DNA of 64,000 nucleotides. Source: Dipteris shenzhenensis (taxonomy: Eukaryota > Polypodiophyta > Polypodiopsida > Gleicheniales). The notes below the pieces were generated by a model. It did not search any database. It had not been told where the DNA came from and was given only the letters and a program-made list of their open reading frames with translations. The stretch lies in NCBI GenBank assembly GCA_047967505.1, contig CM106541.1; one strand, 5' to 3'. A program made the position numbers and the translations under genes. Positions 45,201 through 56,601 of the stretch are shown piece after piece. Each line of letters starts with the position of its first letter. Within the stretch, counting starts at the first letter, position 1.

Positions 45201-45830
45201 TGTTGAGGCGGGTGCCTTGGCCAAATGCATTGCTTATACCAGGTGGAACAGGACCATCAGGGGCCAAAGACAATGAATGCCCAAAATGGGATAACCAGGA
45301 AACAAAGATATGGAAGGATAGGGTCATAGGAACGGGACGAGCAACAAGGAATACAGGGAGGATAATGGTGCCGACGAGAAGAAGGCATAGGAGGACGCAC
45401 AGGAACAAAAAGTACAGGACAAAGATGCCGAGCAAGGAAAGGAGAAGGATAAGATTATGAAAGGGGCACAAAACAAAATGCCGAAGGGGAAGAGTAGCAA
45501 AGGCACCTCCGAGAAAAAAACCAGGACAACCTGAAGGGCAACAGTGACAAGGGAACATTCGAGGGGTTGACAAAAGGAAATTTAGAGGGGAACAGCCAGG
45601 AAGGGCACCTCCAAGAATGTGAAGCAGATATCTACCAAGGGGGCACAAGGCAGTAGGACACCCAAGTAGCAGGAAGGAGAAGCCACACCAAAGGAATAGA
45701 GGGAGGCCAAAGCAAACAAGGGCAATGCCGAGCCCTCACAACAAGCCGAGCAATAGAGGGGTGGTACCTCCTTGGCCACCATCACGTTTCCTTCACCTCC
45801 CTTGCCTTCTTGAATGATAGCCAACCATCC
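45201..45830 (+). other. Purine-rich tract following the Ty3-type relic
   Basis: The plus strand is rich in AAG/GAG/GGA. It would encode Lys/Glu/Gly-rich peptide broken by stops, while the minus strand has a 180-codon Leu/Phe/Cys-rich frame (45106-45648) that looks like the shadow of this composition. Not assigned. Confidence 0.45.
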
Positions 45831-47775
45831 CTAGATGCCAAGGCCCAATTTGTCACTCATTCCACTCACTAAGCTAGATAGCAACCTAGGGGCTGTGTCC
45901 ATTAGAATGTTTTGTATGATGAACTTTCAAGGTAGCATTGTGTTCAAAGACCAAAAAAAGGCAAAGAAAAGACTAAGAAGTATAGACGCTTAGCACAATC
46001 CAAGAAATGATAGTTCTTTCTATAACACAAGAAAGAATACTTAAGTGTTCCCTAAATCAATAACTCCAAATAACTCTAAATAAAACCCTTGGAAAATAGA
46101 TGATCATAACCCATCCAAGATCATAGTTTTGAAAATGACTATGGTGACACCCTCTATGATGTCCCTAACTAGCCTTAATGGAAACCTACTCTTCACCACA
46201 AGACACTAATGGAGGCCACATTTTTGTGAAGAATAGAAGAGCCAAGGAAAATGAAGACCTTCATACAAAAGTCCGAAATATTAGCCAAGCTCTTTAATGA
46301 GGCTCTCTATAAAAGATTGCATTGTCTCCTTGACCAATAACACCATTACCTCAATGCACAAGGCACAAGATCCCATGGATGCAAACCACTAAACCATCAT
46401 GTTTAGCCACTTCATGTCCAAGATGTGTGCACCGTGACTAGAGATACACATGTGAGTATGTTAAGGAAACATGCAAGTGACTAGCCAATCAAGTTTTAGG
46501 ATCACAGCACATTGGAGACATAATAAGAGTTTAGCATATCATTGCCTTATAGATCTTGAAAAGGCACATTTTCACCCACAAAGAACTCATAAAGGAGGCC
46601 AACATAAAAAATGAAGAACAATTGCTATGTGTTACACAATCATTGCTCTATATGCAAGCGACACTAGTAGAGTGCACACCACACAAGGAATGTTTATCAA
46701 GGTGAGTAGCACCATCGAGGGAAAGGGTCAAGATAGACACATAGTCTCATCCCCATCCTAGTTTATGTTGATGATGCATTGCATTTTTCACACATTAGAG
46801 GGATTGTAGAGACCATTGACATCTTTATAGGCATTCCAAGATAATGAAACATGACAACATGGATGTTACAATCTTCAATACTACCAAAGTTCAACTTTGT
46901 TGAGAGTCATTGAGTCATTCACTCTTACAAGAGAACCATTAAGAATGTTAGGTCCTATGTTTACTCAAGATGCATCATTATAAGACTCGAGTTTTCCATG
47001 GCATCAACACGAGACATGCATCACTAGCGAGGTTGGAGCAATAGTATTTCACAACTATTAATACAGACTCCCTATTTTTATCTTCTCTAGTCAAGCTAGA
47101 AGCTCTTTGAGCATCATTCTTTTACGCAATATCTCTCATAGAGGCTAAGTGGATTTTGAGTCTTCAAGTCCTCTTATTGTCACATAAGATTTAGGGAGAA
47201 GAGATGGACTCCAAATTATATACATGAAAAGTTCACATAAGACCCTTAAGACACATGACTCATTTCAATCAGTGCTTGCCTTGATTAGACTAATATGACC
47301 AAGCTAACAAGGCAGATACAAATTGTGTAGAGGGACTTTGTATGATCCATGCAACTCACGATGGCATGGCATGATTATCTCCCTTCCTTATGGCTGGTAC
47401 AACAAGGGATCTATCAGGTTATGAAAGACGATCTAAGCCAAGCACACATCCAAAAGACATGGGTATTCCCCCCATCGCCATACCAAACCGAGCATCTCCT
47501 CAACTTAGGCACTTGAGTAGCTACAACTCCACCTCCAACATGTAGTATGGTGAGCCCTGGTCGACAAGATTTTGTCCCATTCAAGTCGCCCTCCTTGCAC
47601 CCTCGTAGCATTAGTCTATCTCTTGATTTCCATGGGTTCAACCCAGGAAGAAGAATGATAACAAAAATCCTTTTAAAATATTTTGAAAAACATGAGGTCA
47701 CACCTACAAAAGACTCAAATTATTCACGATGATAGACACATATTAGGACTCTCTATACATTATTTGGGCTCCAAT
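45831..47775. other. Unassigned degenerate sequence
   Basis: No family recognised. Frames are short and broken, and the stretch looks like old transposon sequence. Confidence 0.4.
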
Positions 47776-47905
47776 TTTAGCTTCAATCTAAACTTCAGAG
47801 TCTATTAGATGTTAAGGGTCTAGTAGACACCTCTAGCTCCAATTTTAGTTTCAATCTAAACTTTAGAGTCTATTAGATGTTAGGGGCCTACTAGTAGACA
47901 CCTCT
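47776..47905 (+). repeat. Direct duplication of about 60 bp
   Basis: CTCCAATTTTAG(C/T)TTCAATC then AGAGTCTATTAGATGTTA and AGACACCTCTAGCTCC occurs twice in tandem, near 47770 and 47837. Confidence 0.85.
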
Positions 47906-47943
47906 AGCTCCCTTATCAGAGTGTTTTTCTTATGATGGAATTC

Positions 47944-47947
<4 letters not shown>

Positions 47948-48011
<64 letters not shown>
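47948..48011 (+). repeat. (CT)n microsatellite
   Basis: About 64 bp of CT repeat with a single TTT interruption. Confidence 0.95.
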
Positions 48012-48013
<2 letters not shown>

Positions 48014-48189
48014 GCCTCTCAGCCTCTACCTCCTTAGCTAGCCTCCACTCTTAAAGGCACGTCACATGAGTATTCAGTGTCGCGTCTATGCTCCAAAGTC
48101 CAAAGCTTTGTATCTTCATCGTTTCATTTGATTTCACTACCACAAAGTTCGCATAAGTGAGTGGGAGAAAAATATAATTAACAAATTAT

Positions 48190-48250
48190 CAACACACACA
48201 CACATGCGTGCATGCGTGCGTGCATGCACGCACACGTGTGTGTGTGTGTA
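48190..48250. repeat. (CA)n-(TGCG/TGCA)n-(TG)n self-complementary alternating purine-pyrimidine tract
   Basis: CA repeats pass through GCGTGCATGC-type alternation into GTGTGTGT, so the tract is almost continuously alternating purine/pyrimidine and self-complementary. This is a composition known to favour Z-DNA or cruciform structure. Confidence 0.9.
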
Positions 48251-48690
48251 GTATGACTACCTTTTTCACTTTTAAAAAAAGTGTGTAGTATAACTAAATT
48301 AAATTAAAAAGCACCTAAGAGTAGAACTAAAAAGAAAAAGGGCTATGAAGCTCTCCACGTTGGATTTTAATTCTAGGTTCAAGGATCCTAAACATACTTA
48401 AAGCTGAAGTTCTCAATATAATATCAAAATTACAACGACATAGGACAGAGGGAATTTTCTTCATTAGTTTTCTCGTATTATAACCTTTTTTAGAAGGAAT
48501 AGGATTAAATTACTAAATTGAGAGATAAATGCTCACTTATGCAAAGACAAGAGAACCTATAGAATTCAAAAGTAATCACTCCATATTCAGCCATACCAAA
48601 CATGCAAGTTAATGTGAGGCATTCGTATGACATTGAACGTAGCATACTAGGGTGGTTGTCATAGATATGAGCTTCTAAACTTTAAGAAGA
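48251..48690. other. AT-rich unassigned sequence
   Basis: Nothing recognised; may be the 3' tail of the Penelope-like relic. Confidence 0.4.
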
Positions 48691-49738
48691 TTAAGTAATG
48701 CCAAGGTCCAAGAAACTACAACAACTTCCACCAACCATACAACTAAATTCACAAAACTCTGGAGGATAAGATTCTACACTAAAAGAATTTGGATCTTTGC
48801 GCATAAAATCTTCTTGAGTATGGAATGTTTGGGACAAATAAGTAATCCATGAATCTCCTAACCTGACTAAGTCTATGAAGAACAATTACACAAGTCTCAC
48901 AAGAGATCAATCTCTACGAACTTAAATTCATAAGTCAAAAGGAAGAAGTTTGCTATGAAAACAACACAATTAGTGCCCATCGAAATACCAATGCTTTGTT
49001 TAAACAACAAAAAGCCTCCTAGATTTGAACAAATTAACTAAAAGAAAGTTTAAGCAACAAAGGGCATCTTGAGCATGTACAACTTTTGTGCATTGTGCAC
49101 CCTTTGCTTTTCAAATCAAGGTCTTGCTTTTTAGATTTCATCCAACAAAAATCAAAAGCAAGGCTAATTTTCAACTCCTTGAACTTTGCATTTATCTTTC
49201 TCATATCTGTAATTGAAAACTCATGAAACAAGGTTTCCTATTTGTGACTTCAAACTTTCAAATCTATCCTAGTATAGATAGTAATAAAATCAAATGTTTC
49301 AAGCAAGATTGGAGTACACTTCTTTTCTACAATCTGAGAGGAGTTTAAAAACTTAATAATTAGTATAACTCCCACTGAATCATTCAAAATCCAACTTAAA
49401 TCTACTAGAACATCAACCTCTCTCAACAAGTTTCTCCAAAGTTCATGGAAAGCTGATAATATGGCCTTAAAGAAATAACTCAACCACATTGAGACACCAG
49501 TCAAAAAAGTCTTACAAGCCACCGCAATGAATCTAGGCTTCTTGGGATTTTCATGAAACTTCCAAGCTACACAAAGATAAGAAAGACTTGGATTGCACAT
49601 GAACCCAAAATACTTACAAAATTTTTGATGTTTCAAAATCAAATCCTTTTGAGCTATAGAACAACTGGAATACATTTGTGATGCAGAGTTAACCTCTCCT
49701 AGCTCTCCTAGTAACAAACTTTTTACAAGTGAAGACAA
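48691..49738 (-). pseudogene. Penelope-like element reverse-transcriptase relic
   Basis: In the minus-strand frame 49738-49250, a phrase WKFHENPKKPRFIAVACK corresponds to the K-x-H-K-N-P...RFI(A/V) region of Penelope-like RTs. It is followed by SWILNDSVGVI and then TFDFITIYTRIDLK, the RT motif A position (catalytic Asp in FDF). Further down, 48885-48691 encodes an RLGDSWITYLS stretch where the F-R-Y-x-D-D motif is expected, then SFSVESYPPEF and CSFLDLGIT, matching the later RT motif of the group. The intervening 49231-49034 frame is less clear. Frame breaks and loss of the YxDD motif show it is inactive. No GIY-YIG endonuclease is seen. The assignment is from motif memory and should be checked by profile search. 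Confidence 0.65.
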
Positions 49739-49830
49739 ATATATAAGAAATCACAACTTTCACTAGAATTTGAACATTTGTCTATATAAGAAATCACAAA
49801 CTTCTACTAGAATTTACGCGAGGAATCTCA

Positions 49831-49862
<32 letters not shown>

Positions 49863-50279
49863 CACTATCAAGTGTGTGAACCAAACAAAGTTCTCTCAGT
49901 TCTGAGGCAAATCAATTCAAAACTATAGATTTCCAATTGTGATAAGAGACCTTGGACCCCTAAAAATTCTTCTACTTGGATAGCCAAGATTTGAGACTCC
50001 TTTCTCTGTGGCTTTTGATACGCATGAATCCTTAGAAGAAATCAAAATTTTGTGCCTTTTAAGAGAGGATCCCTATAGAAGGTAATAAGAAGGATAGAAG
50101 TATCAACAATAATAACATGTCCTAATGAACTATCAGCAAAAGGAGCAAATTTTCTACCAGTACAATGACAACGGCTACTAAGAATAGCTCTTCATGTGAA
50201 CTATTTTGCCTTCTAATGACATTGGTTGGTCCCACAGTCTGTATTCAACCTCTCTATATGTTAATATCATCACCAATCA

Positions 50280-50345
<66 letters not shown>

Positions 50346-50847
50346 ATAATATAGGTCACTCTTTATATGTAAACTGGCCTCTTTCTTACAAAAGAAAAAC
50401 TGTGCAATTTTTAAAATACAAATGTTTCACCACTCACAATTCTATTTTGGTGACTAATTCAACCTAAACAGCAAGAACTACAACAACAAAAGAAGAAGAA
50501 AAAAAGAGAAGAAGAATTGCAACACACCCCCACACAGACTGTGAGGTGTTTGTTTACATCTTGGAAAGACCAAAAAAGCCTATGAGACCAAGTACATAAC
50601 AATATGTGAAATGCATTACAACAAAAGGGAGACTCAATGTTAGAAAATTATCGTGCATTAAAAGTTATTTATATTCTTTTGAGGCATCACTAGTTCACAG
50701 TCCCGGATTTCTACTATATACATACCGCCTTTCTATGAGTGTAACCTTCAAATTATAGAGCATGAACCCTTATTCCTATATATACACATTATTTGATCTA
50801 CAACAGAGTACTTGCCAATGGTTGTCAACCTCACAACCCTAGTTTGA
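49739..50847. other. Unassigned, with (GA)n and (CT)n(CA)n microsatellites
   Basis: A minus-strand stretch near 49990-50160 (with FADSSLGHVIIVDTS) may be more of the Penelope-like relic. (GA)n is at about 49834-49862, and (CT)n followed by (CA)n at 50282-50345. No other gene recognised. Confidence 0.5.
50282..50345 (+). repeat. (CT)n(CA)n microsatellite
   Basis: About 40 bp of CT repeat followed by about 24 bp of CA repeat. Confidence 0.95.
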
Positions 50848-51179
50848 CTAAGACACCAACAAACCAACCACTGGGTATTTGGCTTCAAATTTCTTTTCCC
50901 AATCGTTGAGCGCCTTCATTTCTTTCTCTATCAGGCCTTCTAAAGATCCATTCACATCTTCCTCCTTTGTAGACATTTCTGCAAGTGCTTTGCTTGCATC
51001 TCTGCCTGCAAACATCGCATAAGAGCCTCCAGGCCCGTAAAATCCCTTACCGCTGGAGACGTCATAGATTTTCCCTTTCACAGAGACAAAGATGGAAGGG
51101 CAGAATCTGTGCCATCATATTTCTTGATCTCACTCTCTGTTATTGCACCCACTTGCATACTTACTGCAGCCATATTCAT
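50848..51179 (-). pseudogene. Membrane-steroid-binding/MAPR-like (cytochrome b5-fold) gene with a frameshift
   Basis: The minus strand from ATG at 51177-51179 encodes MNMAAVSMQVGAITESEIKK then YDGTDSALP. The frame then shifts by one and continues IFVSVKGKIYDVSSGKGFYGPGG, SYAMFAGRDASKALAEMS and, at the C-terminus, LNDWEKKFEAKYPVVG, to a stop at 50848. The order and length (about 109 residues) match the short plant MAPR/steroid-binding proteins, heme-binding cytochrome b5-like proteins that regulate P450s and steroid-related signalling. The YDGTD, KGKIYDVS, FYGPGG and YAMFAGRDASKALA motifs are intact. The break lies near 51094-51097 in CTTCCATC, where one extra C would restore the family reading. 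The gene is intronless here. It is either a pseudogene or retrocopy, or a base-calling error in an intact gene. LTR block A copy 2 begins 337 bp upstream. Confidence 0.82.
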
Positions 51180-51515
51180 TTTCAGTTATTACATAGTCTC
51201 TGGCACACCAGGCAATCATCAAAGATACAACATGGCCGTGACTACGTAACAACTACTTGATCTTCCACAACATCTTTTTGAACCATCAAAATGATATTAG
51301 GAAAATATAAAAAAATGAGAGCAAGAACTACTGATCTTTCCACAACCTCTTGAAGACAATCAAGTAATTTAGCAGTGCGACATGGGAAACTTGTGTACAA
51401 AATGCAGTGAGAAACTTTATGGATAAACAGTTCTAAAATTTAAAGAGAGCCTGAAAGACAAAAGATAGCTTGCAACTAGCTGAAACAATGTAGCTCTCTT
51501 TAATCCACGTTTCGA
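51180..51515. promoter_or_regulatory. Upstream region of the MAPR-like gene
   Basis: About 336 bp between the MAPR start and LTR block A. It would contain the promoter if the gene is expressed. No unambiguous TATA box was picked out. Confidence 0.35.
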
Positions 51516-53706
51516 TGTTGGAAACCTCATAAAGATATGGCCACAAGCTTTGATCTTCTCCATAGACATTTGGCCACAAGGTGAAAACTTTGTGAGGAGA
51601 ATGTTGCCTTGGCCATAAGGTCAAAACTTTTCCACATCTTGTCCAAAAGGGAGTCCCTAAAGGATAGGTTTGGACACCTCTTAAAGATTTGGCCACAAAG
51701 TCAAATTTCTTTTAGGGGGTGTCCAAACTTGCCCTCAAGGGACGACCTCATGAATAAGATGTGGAAAAGTTTTGACCTTGTGGCAACAATTGTGAGGGGA
51801 ACACCATCATAAAGAATTGGCCACAAGCTCATTTCTTCTCCATGAAGGTCAAACAAAGTAAAAAATTTGGGCCACGTGCTCAAAAGTTTTCTGCTAACTA
51901 ACCCAACCCAATCGATTAGCCTAACCCTAACCTAACTAGCACTTGTTAATTTGTGACCTTGTAGGCTAAGGTTTGCAGGGGCGACGTCCGATGGCGAAGG
52001 GGTGGTGAAGTGGTGTGGGAAGGGATGGTGACGTGGGGGCGACAGAGATTGGTGAAGCGGGGACTGGCGTCATGGCGAGACGCATGGGAGTGAGTCGAGG
52101 ATTGCACGGGCGTGATGGTTGCACGGTCGTGAGGCATCACGGCTGGGTTTGGCTCACAGCTCGGTGAACAATGATCAGGCATCATGGCGACATAGGCATG
52201 GTGATGGACAGCACAAGGGAGCTTTCTATAGATGATCGAATATCTGCACAGAGGAGGCACGAGACGACGTCGGTGAAGCGACGAAGGCTAGGTTGCAATG
52301 ATAACGTATTGTCACGTGCGTTCTTCAACCATTTTAGCCTTGTAAGGTCGTTTGGGTAGCTCAAGTCGCCATAGCCTTGCTGGTTCTACCGCTCAGCCAT
52401 GGTTGCCGTTGAAACTAGACAGGTTACTCAAGGGTTCCTTTCGTAGCTTTCTAGAGTAGTTGAGAGCGTCCACGTTCCCTTCAAAGCTACAATTTGCCTT
52501 ATGGGCTTGCCCTCCGATAATAGAGATTTGGGGCTTCTTTTTTTTAATGAGTATTGGGATGACAGTGTGCAGCTTCTGTGGGTAGAGCGTTTGTGAACTA
52601 GGCCCAAGAAAGTACTCGAATACCAATGTAGAAAAGGGGGTAGGGGCAGATTTGGAGTAAGGGGGATAGACTAGCAGAAGGAGAGAGAGATAAGGGAAGA
52701 AGGAAGGAGAAGGGTTCGGACAGAGAGAATGAGGTAGGAAAGAGAGGGAGAGAATGAGAGGGACTAGGGAAGAGAGAGAGAGAGAGTGAGTGAGCATAGC
52801 AGGCCCTTTAGAGCCCTCTATCTTGCAAACACCCCAAATACTAATTATCCTAACCCCCACTAACTTGACCCACTTTTGGCCTTCATTACAGGGCTGGCTT
52901 TTATGGGGCCTAGGGCTGCCTTTATGGGGCTAAGGGGCCAGCCAACCAGCCCCAAAAGCCCTATAAATAGGGGGCCTCCAGGCCCTCTTTCCTCTCAATT
53001 CTCCCAGCACTTCAGCCTCCTACAGCTCCTCCTCATCCCCCTCTAAATAGCTTGACACGCACCCCCAATGGCCCTCTGACTAGCCTTAGCCTTTGGCATT
53101 AGTTCAGCCCTATGGGAAGGTGTTCATGCAGCGCATCTGACAGGGAGTCGAGACAGCAAACGGAGTAAGGTTTGGGGTCTATTTCAGCAGCTCTTTTCAG
53201 TTATCTCTTATAGTTTCACACAACTCATTCTCAGCTCTTTATTTCAATCATCTCTCAACTCTCTTATAGGATCTATCACTCCTAGCTTTCACTCTCTCAC
53301 TCACACAGTAACCCTGCATTTCGGTGGACAACACAAGCCTCTCCTTTGCCTTGCAGAAGTGTCCTACATTGTCTGTGTAGACAACATCAAGGTTCAGTAT
53401 TGGAGGCATTGCCTCTTGGGTTTTTGGGTCTGCTATACGTGTACACAGTGAGCTCTTTAGAAGCGTGTTTTCCATGCTCTCTCGAAGAGTGTTCTTTGTA
53501 TTTCTTAGTTCTCCGAGTATAAAGAAAATTCTCCCCTGATTGGGGGAGGGGGTCCTTAGTGGGTACAAGGACCCAATCGGTTGTCGACTCGTACTCTCTC
53601 TGCCCTCATCTCCCTTCTCTCTCTATAGTGTACAACGCTAATTCCTCGCTAAAGGTTTAAAGGTCTTGTTGTGAATTACACGATCAGATTACTCTTGCAT
53701 GTTACA
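51516..53706 (+). repeat. LTR of a Ty3-type element (block A, copy 2)
   Basis: Candidate LTR with TG start (TGTTGGAAACC at 51516) and CA end (CATGTTACA at 53706), about 2.2 kb. It contains a TATA box at 52962 and is followed after 1 nt by a primer binding site and then by a gag-like frame. The first 2 kb is the same as 2212-4104. The left boundary is uncertain because copy 1 continues leftward into related minisatellite. No 3' LTR lies in the window, as the element's interior is cut short. Confidence 0.7.
52962..52969 (+). promoter_or_regulatory. TATA box of the LTR
   Basis: TATAAATA in the context CCCTATAAATAGGGGGCC, a typical plant LTR core promoter. The corresponding stretch is deleted in copy 1 (near 3600). 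Confidence 0.8.
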
Positions 53707-53707
53707 T

Positions 53708-53719
53708 TGGTATTAGAGC
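53708..53719 (+). other. Primer binding site, tRNA-Met type
   Basis: TGGTATTAGAGC, one mismatch from the usual TGGTATCAGAGC, placed 1 nt after the LTR end. Confidence 0.85.
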
Positions 53720-53753
53720 TTTGGTCTGTATCCAACTTGACTACTGCGAGTGT

Positions 53754-54086
53754 ATGGTTGTGTTGAGATCCGGAAAGGACACACAATCAAGCGCCATGGA
53801 AGGGTCACGAAAAGGATTCACCCTTGAAGACTTTGAAGAGGAGAAAGACAACCAACAAGATCCGCTTCCAGCAAGTGCTTAAGAAGTGATGGTGAACCTT
53901 CTAGAGCAGAATCAGCTTCTCCTACAGCAACTCGAAGAACATTCAGCCCAACTAGAAGAAAGCAGAAGACAACTAGACCAGACAAAACGACATCTGGAGG
54001 AAAAAGAACCAAAAAAACTATTGGAAGAAAAGGCAAAGTTCTTGGACTGTATTTCGATGCCACATACAATCAAAGAATATGTATGA
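53754..54086 (+). pseudogene. Gag N-terminal fragment of the LTR element
   Basis: The frame opens MVVLRSGKDTQSS 34 nt after the primer binding site and continues through an acidic stretch. A TAA at 53880 stops it, and the same frame resumes with a strongly coiled-coil segment (LLEQNQLLLQQLEEHSAQLE, SRRQLDQTKRHLEE) and ends at 54086. The MxxLRSGK opening and early coiled coil fit gag of plant Ty3-type elements. No capsid or zinc knuckle follows, so the element is truncated. Confidence 0.65.
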
Positions 54087-54096
54087 GCACCAAGGG

Positions 54097-55100
54097 GCTT
54101 TGACTGTGTACGGCACCACACACAATTGAGAGATGGTATGTGCTACACTAAACTTGTGGTTATCATGCATGATTCCAACGGCTTGCACCCAAGAGAAGTT
54201 GAGGGTTTTCTACCAGCAGGTCTCAATCAAATGAAATGGGAAATCCAAGGAGATTAGGATCAAATGTCCTTGCATGCCTTGTAGTGGAAATAGAACATGA
54301 TACCATTGCCTCCTACGAAATGTTGGTCATAACATACAAAGAATAAACGTAGTTTTGTGTTTGCAATCTATTTAATAAATTATCACAATCAGTAGCAAAA
54401 GAATAGGTTGGAAATAAAAGTCAGAGTCCAATAAACCACAGATGATAAAGATCGATGAAAGATAAGGCACATTAGGAAAAAATTAAGAGAGTAGAGGTAA
54501 CATATGCTTGCAAGAGGTCTAGCAATTACTGGACCATACTTGATGAAGCAAGCTAAACAAGAGGCTTTGGAGACTTTATGCTTGAGGCACAAGTTGAGGC
54601 CTCGCTAGGGCATTTGAGGTCTTTGATAAAGTAGGGACTATGAAACCCATACCAACCCTTTGATCGTGTGTGGCGCCATATATAGTTGAAGGGGTTCCTA
54701 AACAAATATATGGTTATACATTAGGCACATTTAAGGCCTATGAGTGAAAAATAATGCAATAGTAAGTCCCAATCATTGAAGCCACAAAACAACAAATGCA
54801 AGAAACACTCTGGTAGCAACAACCGTAATGAACTCCACACCTTTCTCAGTACAGCAGAGGCACACACTGTAAAAAGGTTAAAAAGATAAAAAAGAAGGCC
54901 AACAAGCCATGAAACCTTGATGAGGAATGATAACATGTGCAGGAGCATGAAGCCCTGCTATATAAGGGACATGAAAGAGGTAGACAAGAATCAACAAAGT
55001 GCTAGCAGACTACAAAAGATAGAAGGTGGTGGTGGTGAAGAAAAGTTGAACTCCTACAAGCCTTTGATTGTGTACGATGCTGCACACAATTGAAGGGACA
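54097..55100 (+). repeat. Three dispersed copies of a 37-bp motif
   Basis: CTTTGA(C/T)(T/C)GTGT(A/G) then GGC(A/G)CCA..CACAATTGA occurs near 54097, 54657 and 55060, spaced about 560 and 400 bp. No gene was recognised between them; the region is AT-rich. Confidence 0.75.
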
Positions 55101-55480
55101 TTGTTCTATAGGTGCATTTTCCTATGTGTTGTGGTAGCCTTTAGTGTGAACAAATATGGAGAGAGGAGAGGAGAAGAGTGGAGATGAGGAGAGAGGGCAT
55201 AGCTAGAGAGCACACCATAAATGACCAACTGTTCACTAATATTTAGTTGAAAAGAATGAATATATACAAACACCTTTAGGGTTAGGGTTCGGATTAGGGT
55301 TTCCAACCCTTTCCTTTTTTGCACTCTTTTAGGTTAGTGCTATGCACATATGATCACATGATGTTGATATGACTCCTCAACACCTTCCCTCAAGTTCAAC
55401 ATCATGAAGTAGGCCTTCCCTCAAGATGATGATTATGGGAAATCAAAGAAGGACTAAACATTACATTCCATAAGACCCCT
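55101..55480. other. Unassigned, includes a GAGAGGAGA-rich stretch
   Basis: Nothing recognised. The right end abuts copia RNase H sequence on the minus strand and may include its polypurine tract (AAAGGGGATG region near 55480) and 3' LTR. Confidence 0.4.
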
Positions 55481-55499
55481 TTAAAGGGGATGTCCTTCC

Positions 55500-56420
55500 T
55501 TTGATTCAAACCAAGAGCTTGCTAGTGTTTCTCAAAAAGCTCTTTCTCAAGTGGTTTGGTAAAGATATCTACTGTAACATTCTCTTTGCTATCATAATGT
55601 TGCAATGTAATGTCACCAAGTAACACTCTTTCTCTAATGAAGTGCTCTCTAACATGGTACTTGGTCTTGGAGTGATATAATGGATTCTTGGCTAATGCTT
55701 GAGCCAATTGGTTATCACATAATATTGTTGTTGGCTTTGACTCATCAAAGTTTTTTTTTTTTACAATAGTCTTTTGAGCCATAAAGCCTCATACACACCT
55801 ATTGTGAGTGCCTTATATTTTGCTTCTATTGAAGACAAATAAGTAGTTGGCTACTTTTTTGACAACCATGATATAGCATCTTGACCAAGGAAAAATGCAT
55901 ATCGTTGAGTGGATCTTCTAGTCTCATGATCTCTTGCATAGTCAATGTCACAGTATCCATGCAACCTTGGATAACTTCCTCTGTATTCCATTCCAAACTA
56001 TATTGTACCTCTTATGTATCTCAAGACTCTCTTGGCTGCATTCTAGTGAGACTATTTTGGATTTTCTATAAACTGTGCTAGTGAGCTTACTGCATAACAA
56101 GTATCTGGCCTTGTGAATCGTGATAGTCAGATATAAAAGAGATTTGATGAGCTGCCGATAGTACTTATCATTGATTGTAGGCTTTTCTAATCTGCAATCC
56201 ATCATATGAATTGTGCTAGTGAGCTTACTACATAACAAATATCCGGCCTTGTGAATCATGATAGTCAGATATATAAGAGATTTGATGAGCTGCCGATAGT
56301 ACTTATCTTTGATTGTAGGCTTTTCTAATCTTGCAATCCATCATATGAAACTTCTTTAGGACACTATCCACATATTTCTGTTGTCTCATGAAGATATTGT
56401 GTGTCTCTCTGGAACTCAAT
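55500..56420 (-). pseudogene. Ty1-copia 3' pol relic (RNase H), with internal tandem duplication
   Basis: Minus frame 55782-55522 encodes CDNQLAQALAKNPLYHSKTK and HVREHFIRERVLLGDI, the C-terminal RNase H and end of copia pol. Upstream (55948-56259) is YYRQLIKSLLYLTIT, the RT/RNase H linker. A block of about 138 bp is duplicated in tandem (56074-56211 and 56212-56349), repeating KARYLLCSKLTST. This copia family differs from family B. Confidence 0.88.
56074..56349 (+). repeat. Tandem duplication of about 138 bp inside the copia relic
   Basis: TGTGCTAGTGAGCTTACT begins at 56074 and 56212; copies differ at a few positions (for example GTATCTGG/ATATCCGG). Confidence 0.9.
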
Positions 56421-56430
56421 TCCAAGACAT

Positions 56431-56601
56431 GAGAGTGCTCTCAACGGATGTAAGAATGGAAGAGGGAGAGAGGGAAACAAAGAGCCACACAAGTTTTGGT
56501 GGGTGTTGAACCACCCTAATCTTCTTCTTCATTCATTTATATATGTGTTTGAGTATTGTACATAACCGGGGTAAAGGAACAGTGACCTTTAACCCCCACA
56601 G
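56431..56601 (-). repeat. Copia family B LTR, second copy
   Basis: GAGAGTGCTCTCAACGG to AACCCCCACA, matching 28625-28797 in order and in the adjoining GCCTCCCACTTAAAGG tract. Confidence 0.8.

Noticed and set aside
45106-45648. 180-codon minus-strand frame rich in Leu, Phe and Cys
   Set aside because: It overlaps the end of the Ty3-type relic on the plus strand and a purine-rich tract; composition explains the open frame.
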